Shown: positions 1 through 8,436 of the stretch, piece after piece
Numbering within the stretch: the first letter of the stretch is position 1
How the letters are laid out: every line of letters starts with the position of its first letter
NCBI GenBank assembly: GCA_001970855.1
Contig: LSSN01002076.1
Location: 1 to 12,947, forward strand
Direction of reading: 5' to 3'
DNA length: 12,947 nucleotides
Source of the DNA: Smittium culicis
Lineage: Eukaryota; Kickxellomycota; Harpellomycetes; Harpellales; Legeriomycetaceae
The notes under the pieces: model-generated
What the model was told of the DNA's origin: nothing
The model's input: only the letters and a program-made list of their open reading frames with translations
Databases searched by the model: none
Program-made: the position numbers and the translations under genes

Positions 1-2214
1 GTCTAAATTTTTTGAAGATCCGCTTGGGCTATTTTCTAGAGATTGCAAATTCAGGGATGAATTTTTATTTCTATAGCTAATTGTGGGGCCTGTAATTCCA
101 GAAATCTCCATTACTCTCAAAACGCTGGGGCTTACATTTGCATAATGTATTTCAAATTCAGAATAAGCGATCGTATTAGCAGAACTAGTGCTGTTATTTG
201 ATTTATTTAAGTTTTCAAAAAATTTTACTTGTTTTTTAGAATAGTCAGCAAGTTCCTCTTTCACATCAATTAGAGCCTGGATTCCTGTAGCATCTATAGT
301 TGAAACTGCAGACATGTCAACAACCAGCGCTTTAAGGATCGGTAAGTCTTCATTTTTTTTGTTTAATTCATCATTATATCTTGAGTCATCATTATTGTTA
401 ATTGTTTTGTTGATGTTGTAAAACTTTCTATGCCTAAATATAGTGTTCAAGTACTCTAATCTCTTCTTTTTGAAAGACTCGAAACTATTTGATGATATGA
501 AGAATCCATTTCCTTCTGATTCAACATTTTCAGGATATACAGTTATTGATGACACAATATCAGTTATTTTGTGTTTGATATGTGAAGCGTTCAAGAAAAT
601 TATGGAGTCTTCTGGGCGAATTACAACGATCCCCGAACTTGGGATACTTACGTCAAAAATTGAGACATCAGTATAAACTTTAGAGCTTTTAGAGTCAGAT
701 AGCAGTGAAATCTTTGGAAGCGCAGATTTTAGAACGACTGAGAGAACAGAAACACCGGCAGCAGAGTAAATACCGATTTCGACACCAAAGAAGAATGTAG
801 CAAGGAACGCAACAACTGTAGAAATAGAATCAATAGGGCCTATTTTCCATAGATTAATTACTGACTTAGGACTGCTGATAAGTTCAAAGACACTCAACAT
901 TATAATTCCGCTCATCGTAGCTCTAGGAATATAAAAGAACGCCTTTGATAAGAACAAAATAGAAATCGCAACAACTACTGTTGTCCACACACCATTGAAT
1001 GGTGTTTGTGATCCAGATGTTCTATTTACAGACGACCGAGAAAAGCTGCCAGTGCTAGCATATGCTCCAAAGAAGGAACTTATAACATTGACTATGCCCT
1101 GAGATAATACCTCGCTATTACTATTTATTTCATAGTGGTCAATTCTAGCTAAAGCTTTTGCAATTGCTACATGCTCTAATATAACCACAACAGTCACAGT
1201 AATAGCTTTTACTATTAGTTTTGAAAATAGTTCCGAGCTGATTTCGGGGAGTCTTGGAGAGTAGAATCCGCTTTTAACTGTTCCTACGACGCTTAGGACG
1301 TAACTGGATTTTGATTTTGCCAAGCCATAAGAAATTGAAGTAAATAGTATGATTGCAAGAGCGTTTTTAACTACGCCAATATAATAGTATCTTTTGTTTT
1401 TTTTAGCTAGCGTTGATGATGTTTTTTTTAGGATAAGTAAAAATATTAACGTGGAAACTCCGAATATGATATCTTGATATCGTGCCGTTTTAATCTTTCT
1501 AAACACACTTATCAAGATATTAATTGTGGGATCTGTTGTTTTTACTCCTTTTATTCCCATTAGAGATGGTAGCTGACCTGCAATAATAGAGACAGATGAT
1601 CCAGATGTAAAGCCGATTATAACAGGTATTGATATAAACTCTATTATTATTGTTAGGTTGACTATTCTCATAAACAGATTGATTATTCCAGATAAAAATG
1701 CTAAGGCTATAGCAATAGTTTCAGGACGAAATCCGGATCCTGACATTGAAGCAACAGCTTGTCCAGTTAATAGAGAAATTACAGCAGTTGGGCCAAGGGA
1801 TATATCTTTAGATGTTCCAAAAATCGTATACAAAATCGGACCCAAAAAGGCAGTATATAACCCATACTCAGGGGGGAGCTGTGCTAGAGTTGCATATGCA
1901 ATGCCCTATTATAATAAATACATTTGTTAAAAATGTTCCACCTATTTGATATATAATAATACTGAAAAATAAACTTCATTTACCTGTGGAATAACCATAA
2001 TTCCGACAGTTGCACCAGCTATTAGATCTCCTATAAACCATTTAGAGTTGTATCTAGTTATCCAACCAAAAATAGGAAATGTCTCACTCAGCAGGCCCTT
2101 AAAGTCATGGAAGGTATTTTTTATGGATATAAAGTATGTAGAGGCCACCATATTGAATGGATGGCTCATGACAAGATTTTTCTTGCTTATTTTCTGTATT
2201 TTGATATCTTCCAT
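1..2214 (-). CDS. SulP/SLC26-family sulfate permease, fungal type, two exons, C-terminus cut off by window edge
   Basis: This gene encodes a polytopic membrane transporter, probably importing sulfate at the plasma membrane. Joining exon 1 (2214-1984, 77 codons) to exon 2 (1905-1, 635 codons, no in-frame stop) gives 712 residues with no stop reached. Seen: residues about 50-75 match the family's first conserved block and end IMVIPQ, which the splice continues as GIAYATLAQLPPEYGLYTAF (78-97). GPTAV lies at 115-119, GFTSGSSVSIIAGQ at 175-188, EHVAIAKALARID at 321-333 and TGSFSRS at 362-368. A cytoplasmic STAS domain starts near residue 490 and contains DMSAVSTIDATG (607-618). A polar, Asn/Lys-rich insert sits inside the STAS domain at about 545-600. 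Known fungal relatives are about 780-890 residues long, so some 70-180 residues are missing beyond base 1. The start at 2214 is chosen because an in-frame TAA lies 15 nt upstream (2229-2227) and the context is G at -3 and G at +4. G+C is clearly higher than in the flanking DNA. Sulfate as substrate is inferred from family; other anions are possible. Confidence 0.93.
1906..1983 (-). other. Spliceosomal intron in the sulfate permease gene (78 nt, phase 0)
   Basis: On the minus strand the exon ends ...CCACAG and is followed by GTAAAT; the acceptor is ...TATAATAG before GGCATTGC. Removing 78 nt keeps the frame (78 is a multiple of three, but the unspliced intron carries in-frame stops) and restores the family block VIPQ-GIAYA exactly. 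A TTTTTAACA stretch about 20 nt before the acceptor is a plausible branch site. The intron is much more AT-rich than its exons. Short introns of this kind are usual in fungi. Confidence 0.9.
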
Positions 2215-2400
2215 ATCAACAAAATTTTATTTTTTTAGCTTTAAGAGTACTAGTAAGCAAGGATTTATTTTTTAAAAAAGTATATATGTATATAATTAGA
2301 TATATATTGAAGTGTGATAAATTTTTTTATTTATTCTGGGCTTCGAACATGCTTTATATCTTTTTAGATAATATGGTATAAGAAAAATAATTGAATAAAC
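2215..2400 (-). promoter_or_regulatory. Probable promoter and 5' leader of the sulfate permease gene
   Basis: This is the sequence directly upstream of the minus-strand ATG. It is extremely AT-rich, with alternating TA runs at about 2280-2310 that could serve as a TATA element 65-95 nt upstream of the start codon. I see no clear binding site for a sulfur regulator and no evidence for the transcription start. The call rests mainly on position. Confidence 0.3.
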
Positions 2401-2704
2401 ACCTTTAACATATTTTATTGCAACTAAATATTATAGCTATTCATCAATTAAAATTTAATATAAAATATCAATTCAATAATGTGCAAATATTCTGAAAATA
2501 TGTTGTCAGAATTAAAGAACAACTATGAGTAGCTTTTTTGAAAGCCTATAATTCTATATTCAAATAATAATCTTGATTTCTCCAATAGCATCATGAGAAA
2601 ATCAAACGACATCTTTTAGCTGGGTACATGTAAAATAGTTTTGAAAGAAATGTTTTGAATAACTGAAATTATTCCTACCTAATAGCTAGACGTTTCACAA
2701 TTAA
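2401..2704. other. AT-rich stretch, no gene seen
   Basis: All six frames are broken by frequent stops. Short runs such as the one around 2590-2640 carry scattered G/C but give no recognisable protein. If the non-LTR reading to the right is correct, this could be the decayed end of its first reading frame, but nothing in it shows that directly. Confidence 0.4.
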
Positions 2705-3690
2705 CTATATGCTCATAGAAATTTATCTATAAAGAATTTTAATATTAACAGTAGGAATCCCGCCCAATTTGGAGTTGATATGGCAGATATTGAACGAAGA
2801 AAGCACTTAGTTACTGTATTAGTAATACGACCGAGTGTTTAAATTATAATTTTTAATATTGACCGGATTTGAAAGGCATTTTGATTTTTATATCTACTTA
2901 TTTCATTTTAATAATATAATTTCCTATACAGTGACTCTGTTATTATTCACTGGATACTAAATTTTTATCCGACTTTATTCACTGCAAATCTTTATGCCTA
3001 GAATTGTACTCTTCGTAAGGGATCACCTATATGGCTTGTACTTAGTCCCGGATTAAAATTTATAACTGGTAGAATCTAAAAAGCTTGCATCAACACCTAT
3101 AATTCGAAATTAATCTCTTTTATGAATTGAGGTAACACCAAAAATTTTATTCAAATACAAATTAGTTTAGTTGAATTTTTTAAAAATTAACTGCTGAAGG
3201 TCAATATTTATTTAGATGGGTTTTTAAACAATCATACAATTCGCGAATATTATTTATTATCCAACAGTTTAGATTTCTTGAGTTTGAGTTAAATAATTTA
3301 CTACTAATTTATTCGATAATATCAGATATTATTATCTGTATTATTGGCCAATTGTACTATTAAACTTCATATTTGGCTCAAAATTAAGACACTATTCGAA
3401 GGATATTGAATTATATTAGAAACGCGAGTTTTATGTAAATAACCTCATATTATAAGAAATGTAAAATAATATTAGTAGACAGTGGTGATTTTAATTTGCC
3501 AGTATCGCCTTAGAAAGTGGAAAAGCGTGTCTATATTAATTTTCATTGGGCAAAAATTGCGAATTGAATTGCAAATATTGCAAAATATAATCGCAACATA
3601 TACCAAGGGATCAAAATTAATTGATTTGTATCTAAATAAATGGCAATTAGTTTCGTATATATATTATATTAGCGAATATTTCTGATGACT
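2705..3690 (+). pseudogene. Decayed endonuclease (EEP-like) domain of a non-LTR retrotransposon
   Basis: Pieces in different plus frames line up, in order and at the right spacing, with the apurinic-like endonuclease domain of non-LTR (LINE) elements. Piece 1 (2705-2839) has FNINSR, like the N-terminal catalytic-Asn block, then ADIERRKHLVTVL and, past a TAA at 2840, IIIFN. Piece 2 (about 2991-3053) reads LFVRDHLYGLYLVPD, like the strand following the glycine-rich region. Piece 3 (about 3340-3400) contains SKLRHYSKDIELY. Piece 4 (3442-3510) reads KIILVDSGDFNLPVSP, matching the highly characteristic GDFN block. Piece 5 (about 3594-3660) has TYTKGSKLIDLYL, like the S/T-x-IDL block. It ends at about 3681-3689 with SDD where the family has the catalytic SDH. 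The total span (about 330 codons) fits the domain. At least five frame changes and many stops make it non-functional. Each match alone is weak; the GDFNLP and IDL blocks carry the call. Confidence 0.5.
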
Positions 3691-4953
3691 AAAAAAAAAA
3701 AGAATCACTGAAAATAATAAATTGAGAGCTAAAATTATACAAAGTATGTTACAAGTGATTTAGCTCAATTATAGCTGACTATACATTTGTAAAGACGCTA
3801 TAGCATATAATATTAAGTTAGATGATCGGGATTGCTTTAAATATTTTTTTTATAACAATTTATTAGATGATTTTAATAGTTATAAAGTACTAGTTGAAGT
3901 TTTGTATTAAAATTGTCCGTATAGCTGTATTTCCATTATAGAATCTAGTAATACTATCTCCAACATATCGCTAAATTTATTTATTCCAGTTATAATTAAT
4001 ACAAATTCTTTGATACAATTCTTTTCTTTTGAGTATAAAATATAATTTTCCAAATTATCATTGCAAAAATTTTATTTCTCTGCAAAATATATAAACAATA
4101 CCCACAAGCTAGATAAAAAATTCGCAGTATATATTATTTTTATGAATATTTCTCATAAATTTTGGTATATTTTGAGTGCGATAATTTCATAACTTTTTTT
4201 GAGCTTCTGCATTCGATGTTTTTAGCTAAAGCGGAACCTTTACTATACTTACCCATTTCTACAGAAATCACAGATTGTATTATACCTCATTAAAAATTTC
4301 TCAATGAAATGTGTACAATCGATTGAAGTTTAGAATATTTCACTGAAGATTCATCATATTTCCAAATTTAGACTTGTAAATTTTCTCTTGATACAATGAT
4401 TAAAAATTGTGTTGACTCTGAAACATAATTATAATGATTCTATCAGTTTAAATTGTACTATTTACGAAAAGATTTTGATTTTTTTCAAGAATGGAAATGT
4501 GATTTAGTCACAGAATTAAAAAAAATTACCATCCAAATCTTCAAAAGAAAAGTTTTTCATGACAGATAAAACGTTTAGCATATAGTTTTTACCTATCAAT
4601 AATTGTATAGGACCTGTCTAATATCTCATCTTATAAAATGGTTCGGTATTAATGTTATTTTAGTTATTTTACCGATCTTGTGTTATTGCTATCATTTAGT
4701 TATTTTACTAATCTTATGTAATTTTTTATTTTATGAAATTTCGACTTTTCATTGTAATTGGAAAATTATTGGGATAAGGGGAAATTTTTTTTAGAAATTT
4801 TACTTGCCTATATGATCTAGATAAAGCTATTGTTATTGTTTTGAATCGTATTGTATTGTATTGGATATTACTCTAATATAATTTATAATTATAAATGAAG
4901 CTGATTAGTAATAAAGTTATAATAAAGTAAACCACTCTTTGGAATAGTTTACG
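3691..4953. other. AT-rich region without intact gene; possible further LINE remnants
   Basis: No frame stays open for more than about 60 codons. A plus reading around 3710-3900 (with LDDRDCFKYFF near 3820) could be linker sequence following the endonuclease-like piece, but it has no diagnostic motif. I searched for reverse transcriptase blocks (the FADD box, the PQGSPLSP-type block) and saw none. The 63-codon open run at 4603-4791 is hydrophobic, A/T-driven and overlaps a local direct repeat, so it is not called as a gene. Confidence 0.4.
4661..4723. repeat. Two-copy direct repeat, 27-bp units, 36-bp period
   Basis: Positions 4661-4687 and 4697-4723 match at 23 of 27 bases; both begin TAGTTATTTTAC. 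This is a simple local tandem duplication. It explains why the protein-like reading in this area repeats a hydrophobic pattern. Confidence 0.6.
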
Positions 4954-4988
4954 TTAACCCCTTCGCGGGCGGTTGGCTACTTTTGACC
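4954..4988 (+). repeat. Left terminal inverted repeat of the TTAA element
   Basis: This 35-nt terminus runs from TTAACCCCTTCGCGGGCGG to CTTTTGACC. It mismatches the right copy at seven positions, several of them C/T differences, so the copy is not recent. Confidence 0.8.
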
Positions 4989-5022
4989 TACAAAATATAA
5001 CCAACTATGCTCGCTTAAAATT

Positions 5023-5051
5023 CATTAATTCCAAGACCTTAAGAATTAATG
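5023..5051. repeat. Perfect 9-bp inverted repeat inside the TTAA element
   Basis: CATTAATTC (5023-5031) and GAATTAATG (5043-5051) are exact reverse complements around an 11-nt spacer. It lies next to the left terminus and could form a small stem-loop. No function is claimed. Confidence 0.6.
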
Positions 5052-5126
5052 GTTTATTGTATGTTTAAAAAAAATAATAAATTTGCATATACATAATAAA
5101 CGGATTAATATAATCGATTTTTTTAA

Positions 5127-5170
5127 GAGTGCTAGATGGTAAAGGGTTAAATATTTCTCATCCAACACTC
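5127..5170. repeat. Central hairpin of the TTAA element enclosing a third GGGTTAA
   Basis: GAGTGCTAGATG (5127-5138) pairs with CATCCAACACTC (5159-5170) at 10 of 12 positions. The loop contains AAAGGGTTAA (5141-5150), which looks like another copy of the element's own outer end facing the same way as the right terminus. Confidence 0.55.
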
Positions 5171-5306
5171 ATTAAAAAATTCAATTTTATGATTCCTTCA
5201 TGATTTATAAGCAAGTTTATTATTTGTTGTTATTTAAAATATACCAATATTTCTTTAAGCCTCGGAATAAAAATATTTTAATTGAACGCCATTAGCCATA
5301 TATGGT

Positions 5307-5341
5307 GGTCAAAAATAGTCTACCGCCCAGAAAAGGGTTAA
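5307..5341 (-). repeat. Right terminal inverted repeat of the TTAA element
   Basis: Read on the minus strand it runs from TTAACCCTTTTCTGGGCGG to TTTTTGACC. It is the same length and spacing as the left end, with the TTAA outermost. Confidence 0.8.
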
Positions 5342-5946
5342 ATGTGATTATTAACAGATGCGGAGCTATTCCTAATGAAATTTTCCCAGATATCATCTTT
5401 AGTTTTATTTTTCAGTCCTATTGGAAAATATCATTTGATAAATTAAATGAATTAACCAATAAATTTATCTAATCCACTTAAGCAAATATATTTTTAATTA
5501 AAAGCTCCACTTCTGCTAGGAATATCCCATATACACGATTACTAATGCTAGCTTTTATTAAATTATTCTTTTGGGTAATTTAAAAAATACTATAATTAAA
5601 TAATATTTAAATCTGATTATCCCTTTCCCGTTCAAAACTCTTAAAAAAATCGGATTTAATGATTAGTTTATGATTAGTAATGGAATTTAACTATTTGCTA
5701 CTAATCAACAAAAAACCGATATTTCTTAAAACCTTAGAATTATATTTTATTAATTGAACACAATTGACTATATTAGGTAGATCAGAAACAGTCGAAGAAT
5801 TAATTAATATATTTTCCGCTTTAGCTGTTTTTGGATGCACTCTTTACATTCTCATAACCGTTTTTATTATAGCTTAGAATATGTATTATAATCTCAGAAG
5901 TTAGGGTGTAACTCTTGCGCTGATATGTTCTATATTTCACAAGCTA
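5341..5946 (+). pseudogene. Stop-poor reading frame right of the TTAA element, possible decayed coding DNA, product unknown
   Basis: One plus frame (codons starting at 5341, 5344, ...) carries fewer stops than the base composition predicts. It runs 80 codons from 5341 with only two stops (5470, 5479), then after a broken patch continues from about 5611 to 5946 with stops at 5671, 5755, 5875 and 5902. The first part includes SYWKISFDKLNELTNKFI followed by a Ser-rich, basic stretch, resembling the linker between endonuclease and reverse transcriptase in some non-LTR elements. The second includes SETVEELINIF and a hydrophobic run. I recognise no catalytic motif. It may be the same decayed element as at 2705-3690, displaced by later insertions, or chance. 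Confidence 0.25.
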
Positions 5947-5949
5947 TGA

Positions 5950-6590
5950 TAAAAAATAAACATAAATAGTATTTACATGCTATTATATCAGGCTTCCATA
6001 TTTACACACAATTCAATTAAATTTATATCAAAAAAAGTTAAAATAAAAATTAAATGTCATAAAGATATTTCCTTTACTCTAGATTTATTTTCTTCGATGC
6101 TGCTACAAAACTTCATGATGTGGTATGATAGTACCTACCAGTCAAAGAAAAATCATTATTAATCTCATTGAATTGAATTACTTATATAATTGGAGCTAGT
6201 AAAAGTTACGATATAATAATAGTTTAAATTCAATTATATTTCATTGAGATATTATAGATGCTTTTTGGATCCAAAATCCAAAATATTCACTATTTAAATA
6301 GTGAAATCAAACACTAGTGATTATTTAATTATCTAATTATCTTCTTTTATAGGTTACTAAATATTTTATTTCCGTCTAATTTCGAAATTATAGAGCATAT
6401 AAAGAATTGCAAACTATAACTCCGTAAAATATGTCTATGAGTACTGGTACATTATAGTTATTATTACTATCTTACTGTTTAAAAATTAAGTCACCCAAAC
6501 CACTGACAATTTTATTATTTATCTGGTAACAATGATAGATGTGCGCTATATATATTTTAATAATAAGTTCTTATTAAAAATACTAGCATA
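5950..6590. other. AT-rich region, no gene seen; cluster of palindromes
   Basis: A 61-codon open run at 5977-6159 has no recognisable domain and lysine/isoleucine-heavy composition as expected from AT-rich DNA, so it is not called. The distinct content is three palindromes within 60 bp at 6263-6319, listed separately. Confidence 0.4.
6263..6319. repeat. Cluster of three perfect palindromes
   Basis: TTTTGGATCCAAAA (6263-6276, 14 bp), TTCACTATTTAAATAGTGAA (6286-6305, 20 bp) and CACTAGTG (6312-6319, 8 bp) are each exactly self-complementary. They lie in non-coding DNA with no gene nearby to regulate. Confidence 0.6.
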
Positions 6591-6650
6591 TGTCGCCGAG
6601 GATTTGACCCTGGCACTATAAAGTTAATATCCGGAGGTTCAATTCCTATT
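6591..6650 (+). other. G+C-richer 60-bp patch with a Pol III B-box-like core
   Basis: The patch contains GGTTCAATTCC at 6636-6646, matching the tRNA T-arm/B-box consensus, preceded by TGGCACTATAAAG at 6611, which loosely resembles an A box. The spacing between them (about 25 nt) is too short for a tRNA, no acceptor stem closes, and no anticodon arm folds. It could be a worn tRNA or SINE fragment, or coding debris: one plus frame reads RRGFDPGTIKLISGGSIPI here. Confidence 0.2.
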
Positions 6651-6987
6651 TGATTTGTTACTTCAGCAGAATAATTTTTTAAAAAAAGAATAGTTTTATT
6701 AATGTTTTTGGGATTTTATTTGGGGTTTTTAATATGTTTCCTTCAAAGGTTTATGATATCCTTTTTCTTCCAACTGGAAATTTTGGACATTTTATATAGT
6801 AAATTATTATTTCCTAAGTCTTCCATTTAAGTCATATAACGTACTATGTAAACTTATCATAGAAATTAATATGATATAGTTATTAGTATATAATAAAATA
6901 AAGTAAACTAGTATGTATATAAAAAAAATTAAGAATTGTAGAACTTTCTTTGACCAAAGAAGTATAAAAAAAAACCTCTATGTTATC

Positions 6988-7009
6988 TGCAAATCAAATC
7001 TGATTTGCA
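6988..7009. repeat. Perfect 9-bp stem with 4-nt loop
   Basis: TGCAAATCA (6988-6996) and TGATTTGCA (7001-7009) are exact reverse complements around AATC. The stem is followed on the plus strand by an A-run rather than T's, so it does not look like a terminator. Confidence 0.5.
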
Positions 7010-7610
7010 TCGACATTAAAGAAAAAAAATTCCACTTCTAAAATCAATGAAATACCAGATTCTTTGTATTCAGGGTTATTGTGCGAAATAACTACGACAC
7101 ATATATTTAATAAACTCTCTTATTTTAACTATAGATAGCAAAAGATAAATGATAAATAATTTATCTAACTATGAAATTTTATATTGACTGTTTTAATTAT
7201 TTTATATTTAGATATTTATTTTGAATTTCCTAATGAAATCTTTAATACAGCTAGCGGGTAATATAGTTTAATTTTCTTTTTAAAATTTCCACACATCCTT
7301 AATATAAAAAAAAGACTTTAAAAATTAATCATTAAATTTATTTTTGCTTTGGATTGCTTCATTTATCGTTAATATTATAAAAATATTTATACATAATATA
7401 ATTAGAAGATTTTGCAATAATAAAATCGAATATTATGTAAAGACCGAAAAACTGATTATAATAAGTTTTGACGTATAATCTTATTACAACTATCTCAGTA
7501 TGTTGATTATATATTGGAGATTCTTATGATAAGTGGAAGATTTTTTATTAAATCTTTTCTTTACTTTAAATTTTATTTAGAGTTCAAGTTCAATTAGTAT
7601 AATAATAAAA

Positions 7611-7630
7611 TGGGTAAAATATTTTACCCA
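7611..7630. repeat. Perfect 20-bp palindrome
   Basis: TGGGTAAAATATTTTACCCA is fully self-complementary with no spacer. It sits in AT-rich non-coding DNA; no adjoining gene gives it a role. Confidence 0.6.
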
Positions 7631-7906
7631 ATAATATCTATTAGGTATTACTAGATAATAAAATTCCAAGAAAAAAAAGCTCCTCGTGTCCAAAGATCTC
7701 CCATATAGAGCTTAATTTTTAAATTACCAATTGACAAATTAATTAAGATACACAAGTGTAGTTAATAAGCTTAAAATTACACGATTTACAGTATAAAATG
7801 TATACTCATAATAAAATTATATAATTATTTATACCTGAGAAATAAATAAAAATTTAGGCTTCGAATTATTGCTGTAAACGTGAATACAAAACTATTCCAT
7901 AATCTA

Positions 7907-8250
7907 GAGCATATGCTCCTGGACTGCGGACGTTGGAATACTACATGACGATATATTAGAAAAAAAACGTCCATGCTGAGCCTGCAGTTCAGCAATCTTC
8001 AGCCTTTTTCAATCTCTCAGAGTTTAGTTTGCAAGTCTCCTGGGGTTGGAGTTAAAACTTAGCTCGTCGGCGATCTACCAAGGTTCCGATATTCTTGTCA
8101 CCAAAATTGTGCTGGAATCAGCAAAATTTCTGGAGGCCATCTCTTTGCACCGAACATTAATTCTCGAGAGGATTAATTGTTCACCAACCCTTTTGAATCG
8201 ACGCCTAACAGGTACAGAGGCCCTAAAAAACCAGAGGGGAGTTGACTAAG
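7907..8250. pseudogene. G+C-rich island, unrecognised coding fragment, strand uncertain
   Basis: G+C rises to about 45% (8041-8160) against roughly 15-25% on either side, suggesting former coding DNA or transferred sequence. Two readings compete. On the plus strand one frame is open from 8028 to 8246 (73 codons, no ATG; contains SSSAIYQGSDILVTKIVLES) and ends at TAA 8247. On the minus strand one frame runs 8245 to 7907 (113 codons) with three stops, at 8077, 8026 and 8011. It contains RRRFKRVGEQLILSRINV, then KRLKIAELQAQHGRFF and PTSAVQEHML, an amphipathic, charged style like the N-terminal part of some retroelement gag proteins. All three minus-strand stops (TAG, TAA, TGA) are one C-to-T change from CAG, CAA and CGA. 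I do not recognise either product. Confidence 0.35.
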
Positions 8251-8343
8251 CGAATTTTTTATAAGATATTTTTTAAGCAGTTTTATATTTACTTTAAATA
8301 CGTTTTAAACTTTTTTCAATAAATTCCTTATAAAAAAACTAGT

Positions 8344-8436
8344 CCACGAACTCCTAAAATTTTCGCTATTTTATTTAAAAAACAATTTTACGCTTGATTT
8401 TTGCGTTAAAAATTTTAAATTTTTAGGTTTTGGTGG
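8344..8436. repeat. Imperfect long inverted repeat next to the G+C-rich island
   Basis: CCACGAACTCCTAAAATTTT (8344-8363) pairs with the segment 8417-8436, which contains AAATTTTTAGG and ends GGTGG. An inner pair, TTTTACGC (8386-8393) and GCGTTAAAA (8403-8411), nests within it with one bulge. Together they could fold into a roughly 90-nt stem-loop. It begins about 95 bp right of the island and may mark one end of a small element, but no matching partner end is visible. Confidence 0.4.

Larger units (their letters stand above)
4954..5341. mobile_element. piggyBac-type non-autonomous DNA transposon (MITE), 388 bp including TTAA duplications
   Basis: The left end 4954-4988 and the reverse complement of the right end 5307-5341 are both 35 nt long and match at 28 positions without gaps. 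Both start with TTAACCC, share GGGCGGT in the middle and end TTTTTGACC/CTTTTGACC. The outermost TTAA on each side (4954-4957, 5338-5341) is the target-site duplication typical of piggyBac transposases, and the termini then begin CCC, as known for that superfamily. The 310-bp interior has no coding capacity, so any movement would have depended on a transposase supplied elsewhere. The ends are markedly more G+C-rich than the flanks. The interior holds two hairpins (5023-5051 and 5127-5170). Confidence 0.8.
6651..7906. other. AT-rich region, no gene seen
   Basis: There are no open frames of note. A 37-codon plus run at about 6680-6790 (with PSKVYDILFLPTGNFGHF) is the longest protein-like stretch and is unrecognised. 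Two hairpin/palindrome structures lie here (6988-7009, 7611-7630). Confidence 0.4.

Noticed and set aside
443..676. 77-codon plus-strand open run
   Set aside because: Lies antisense within exon 2 of the sulfate permease, whose frame is open over the same bases and matches its family.
1658..1930. 90-codon plus-strand open run
   Set aside because: Antisense to permease exon 2 and crosses into the intron; no independent support.
1942..1983. Reading exon 1 through to the stop at 1942 as a complete 90-residue protein
   Set aside because: Splicing at the GT after CAG (1983) restores the conserved SulP block exactly, so the extra 13 residues are translated intron.
2048..2275. 75-codon plus-strand open run
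   Set aside because: Antisense to permease exon 1 and its leader.
4603..4794. 63-codon open run, hydrophobic
   Set aside because: Composition follows the AT-rich DNA, it overlaps a direct repeat, and no motif is present.
5977..6162. 61-codon open run
   Set aside because: No domain, no conserved-looking pattern, and length within chance for the number of frames examined.
6591..6665. A complete tRNA gene
   Set aside because: Only the T-arm-like string fits; no acceptor, D or anticodon arm can be paired.
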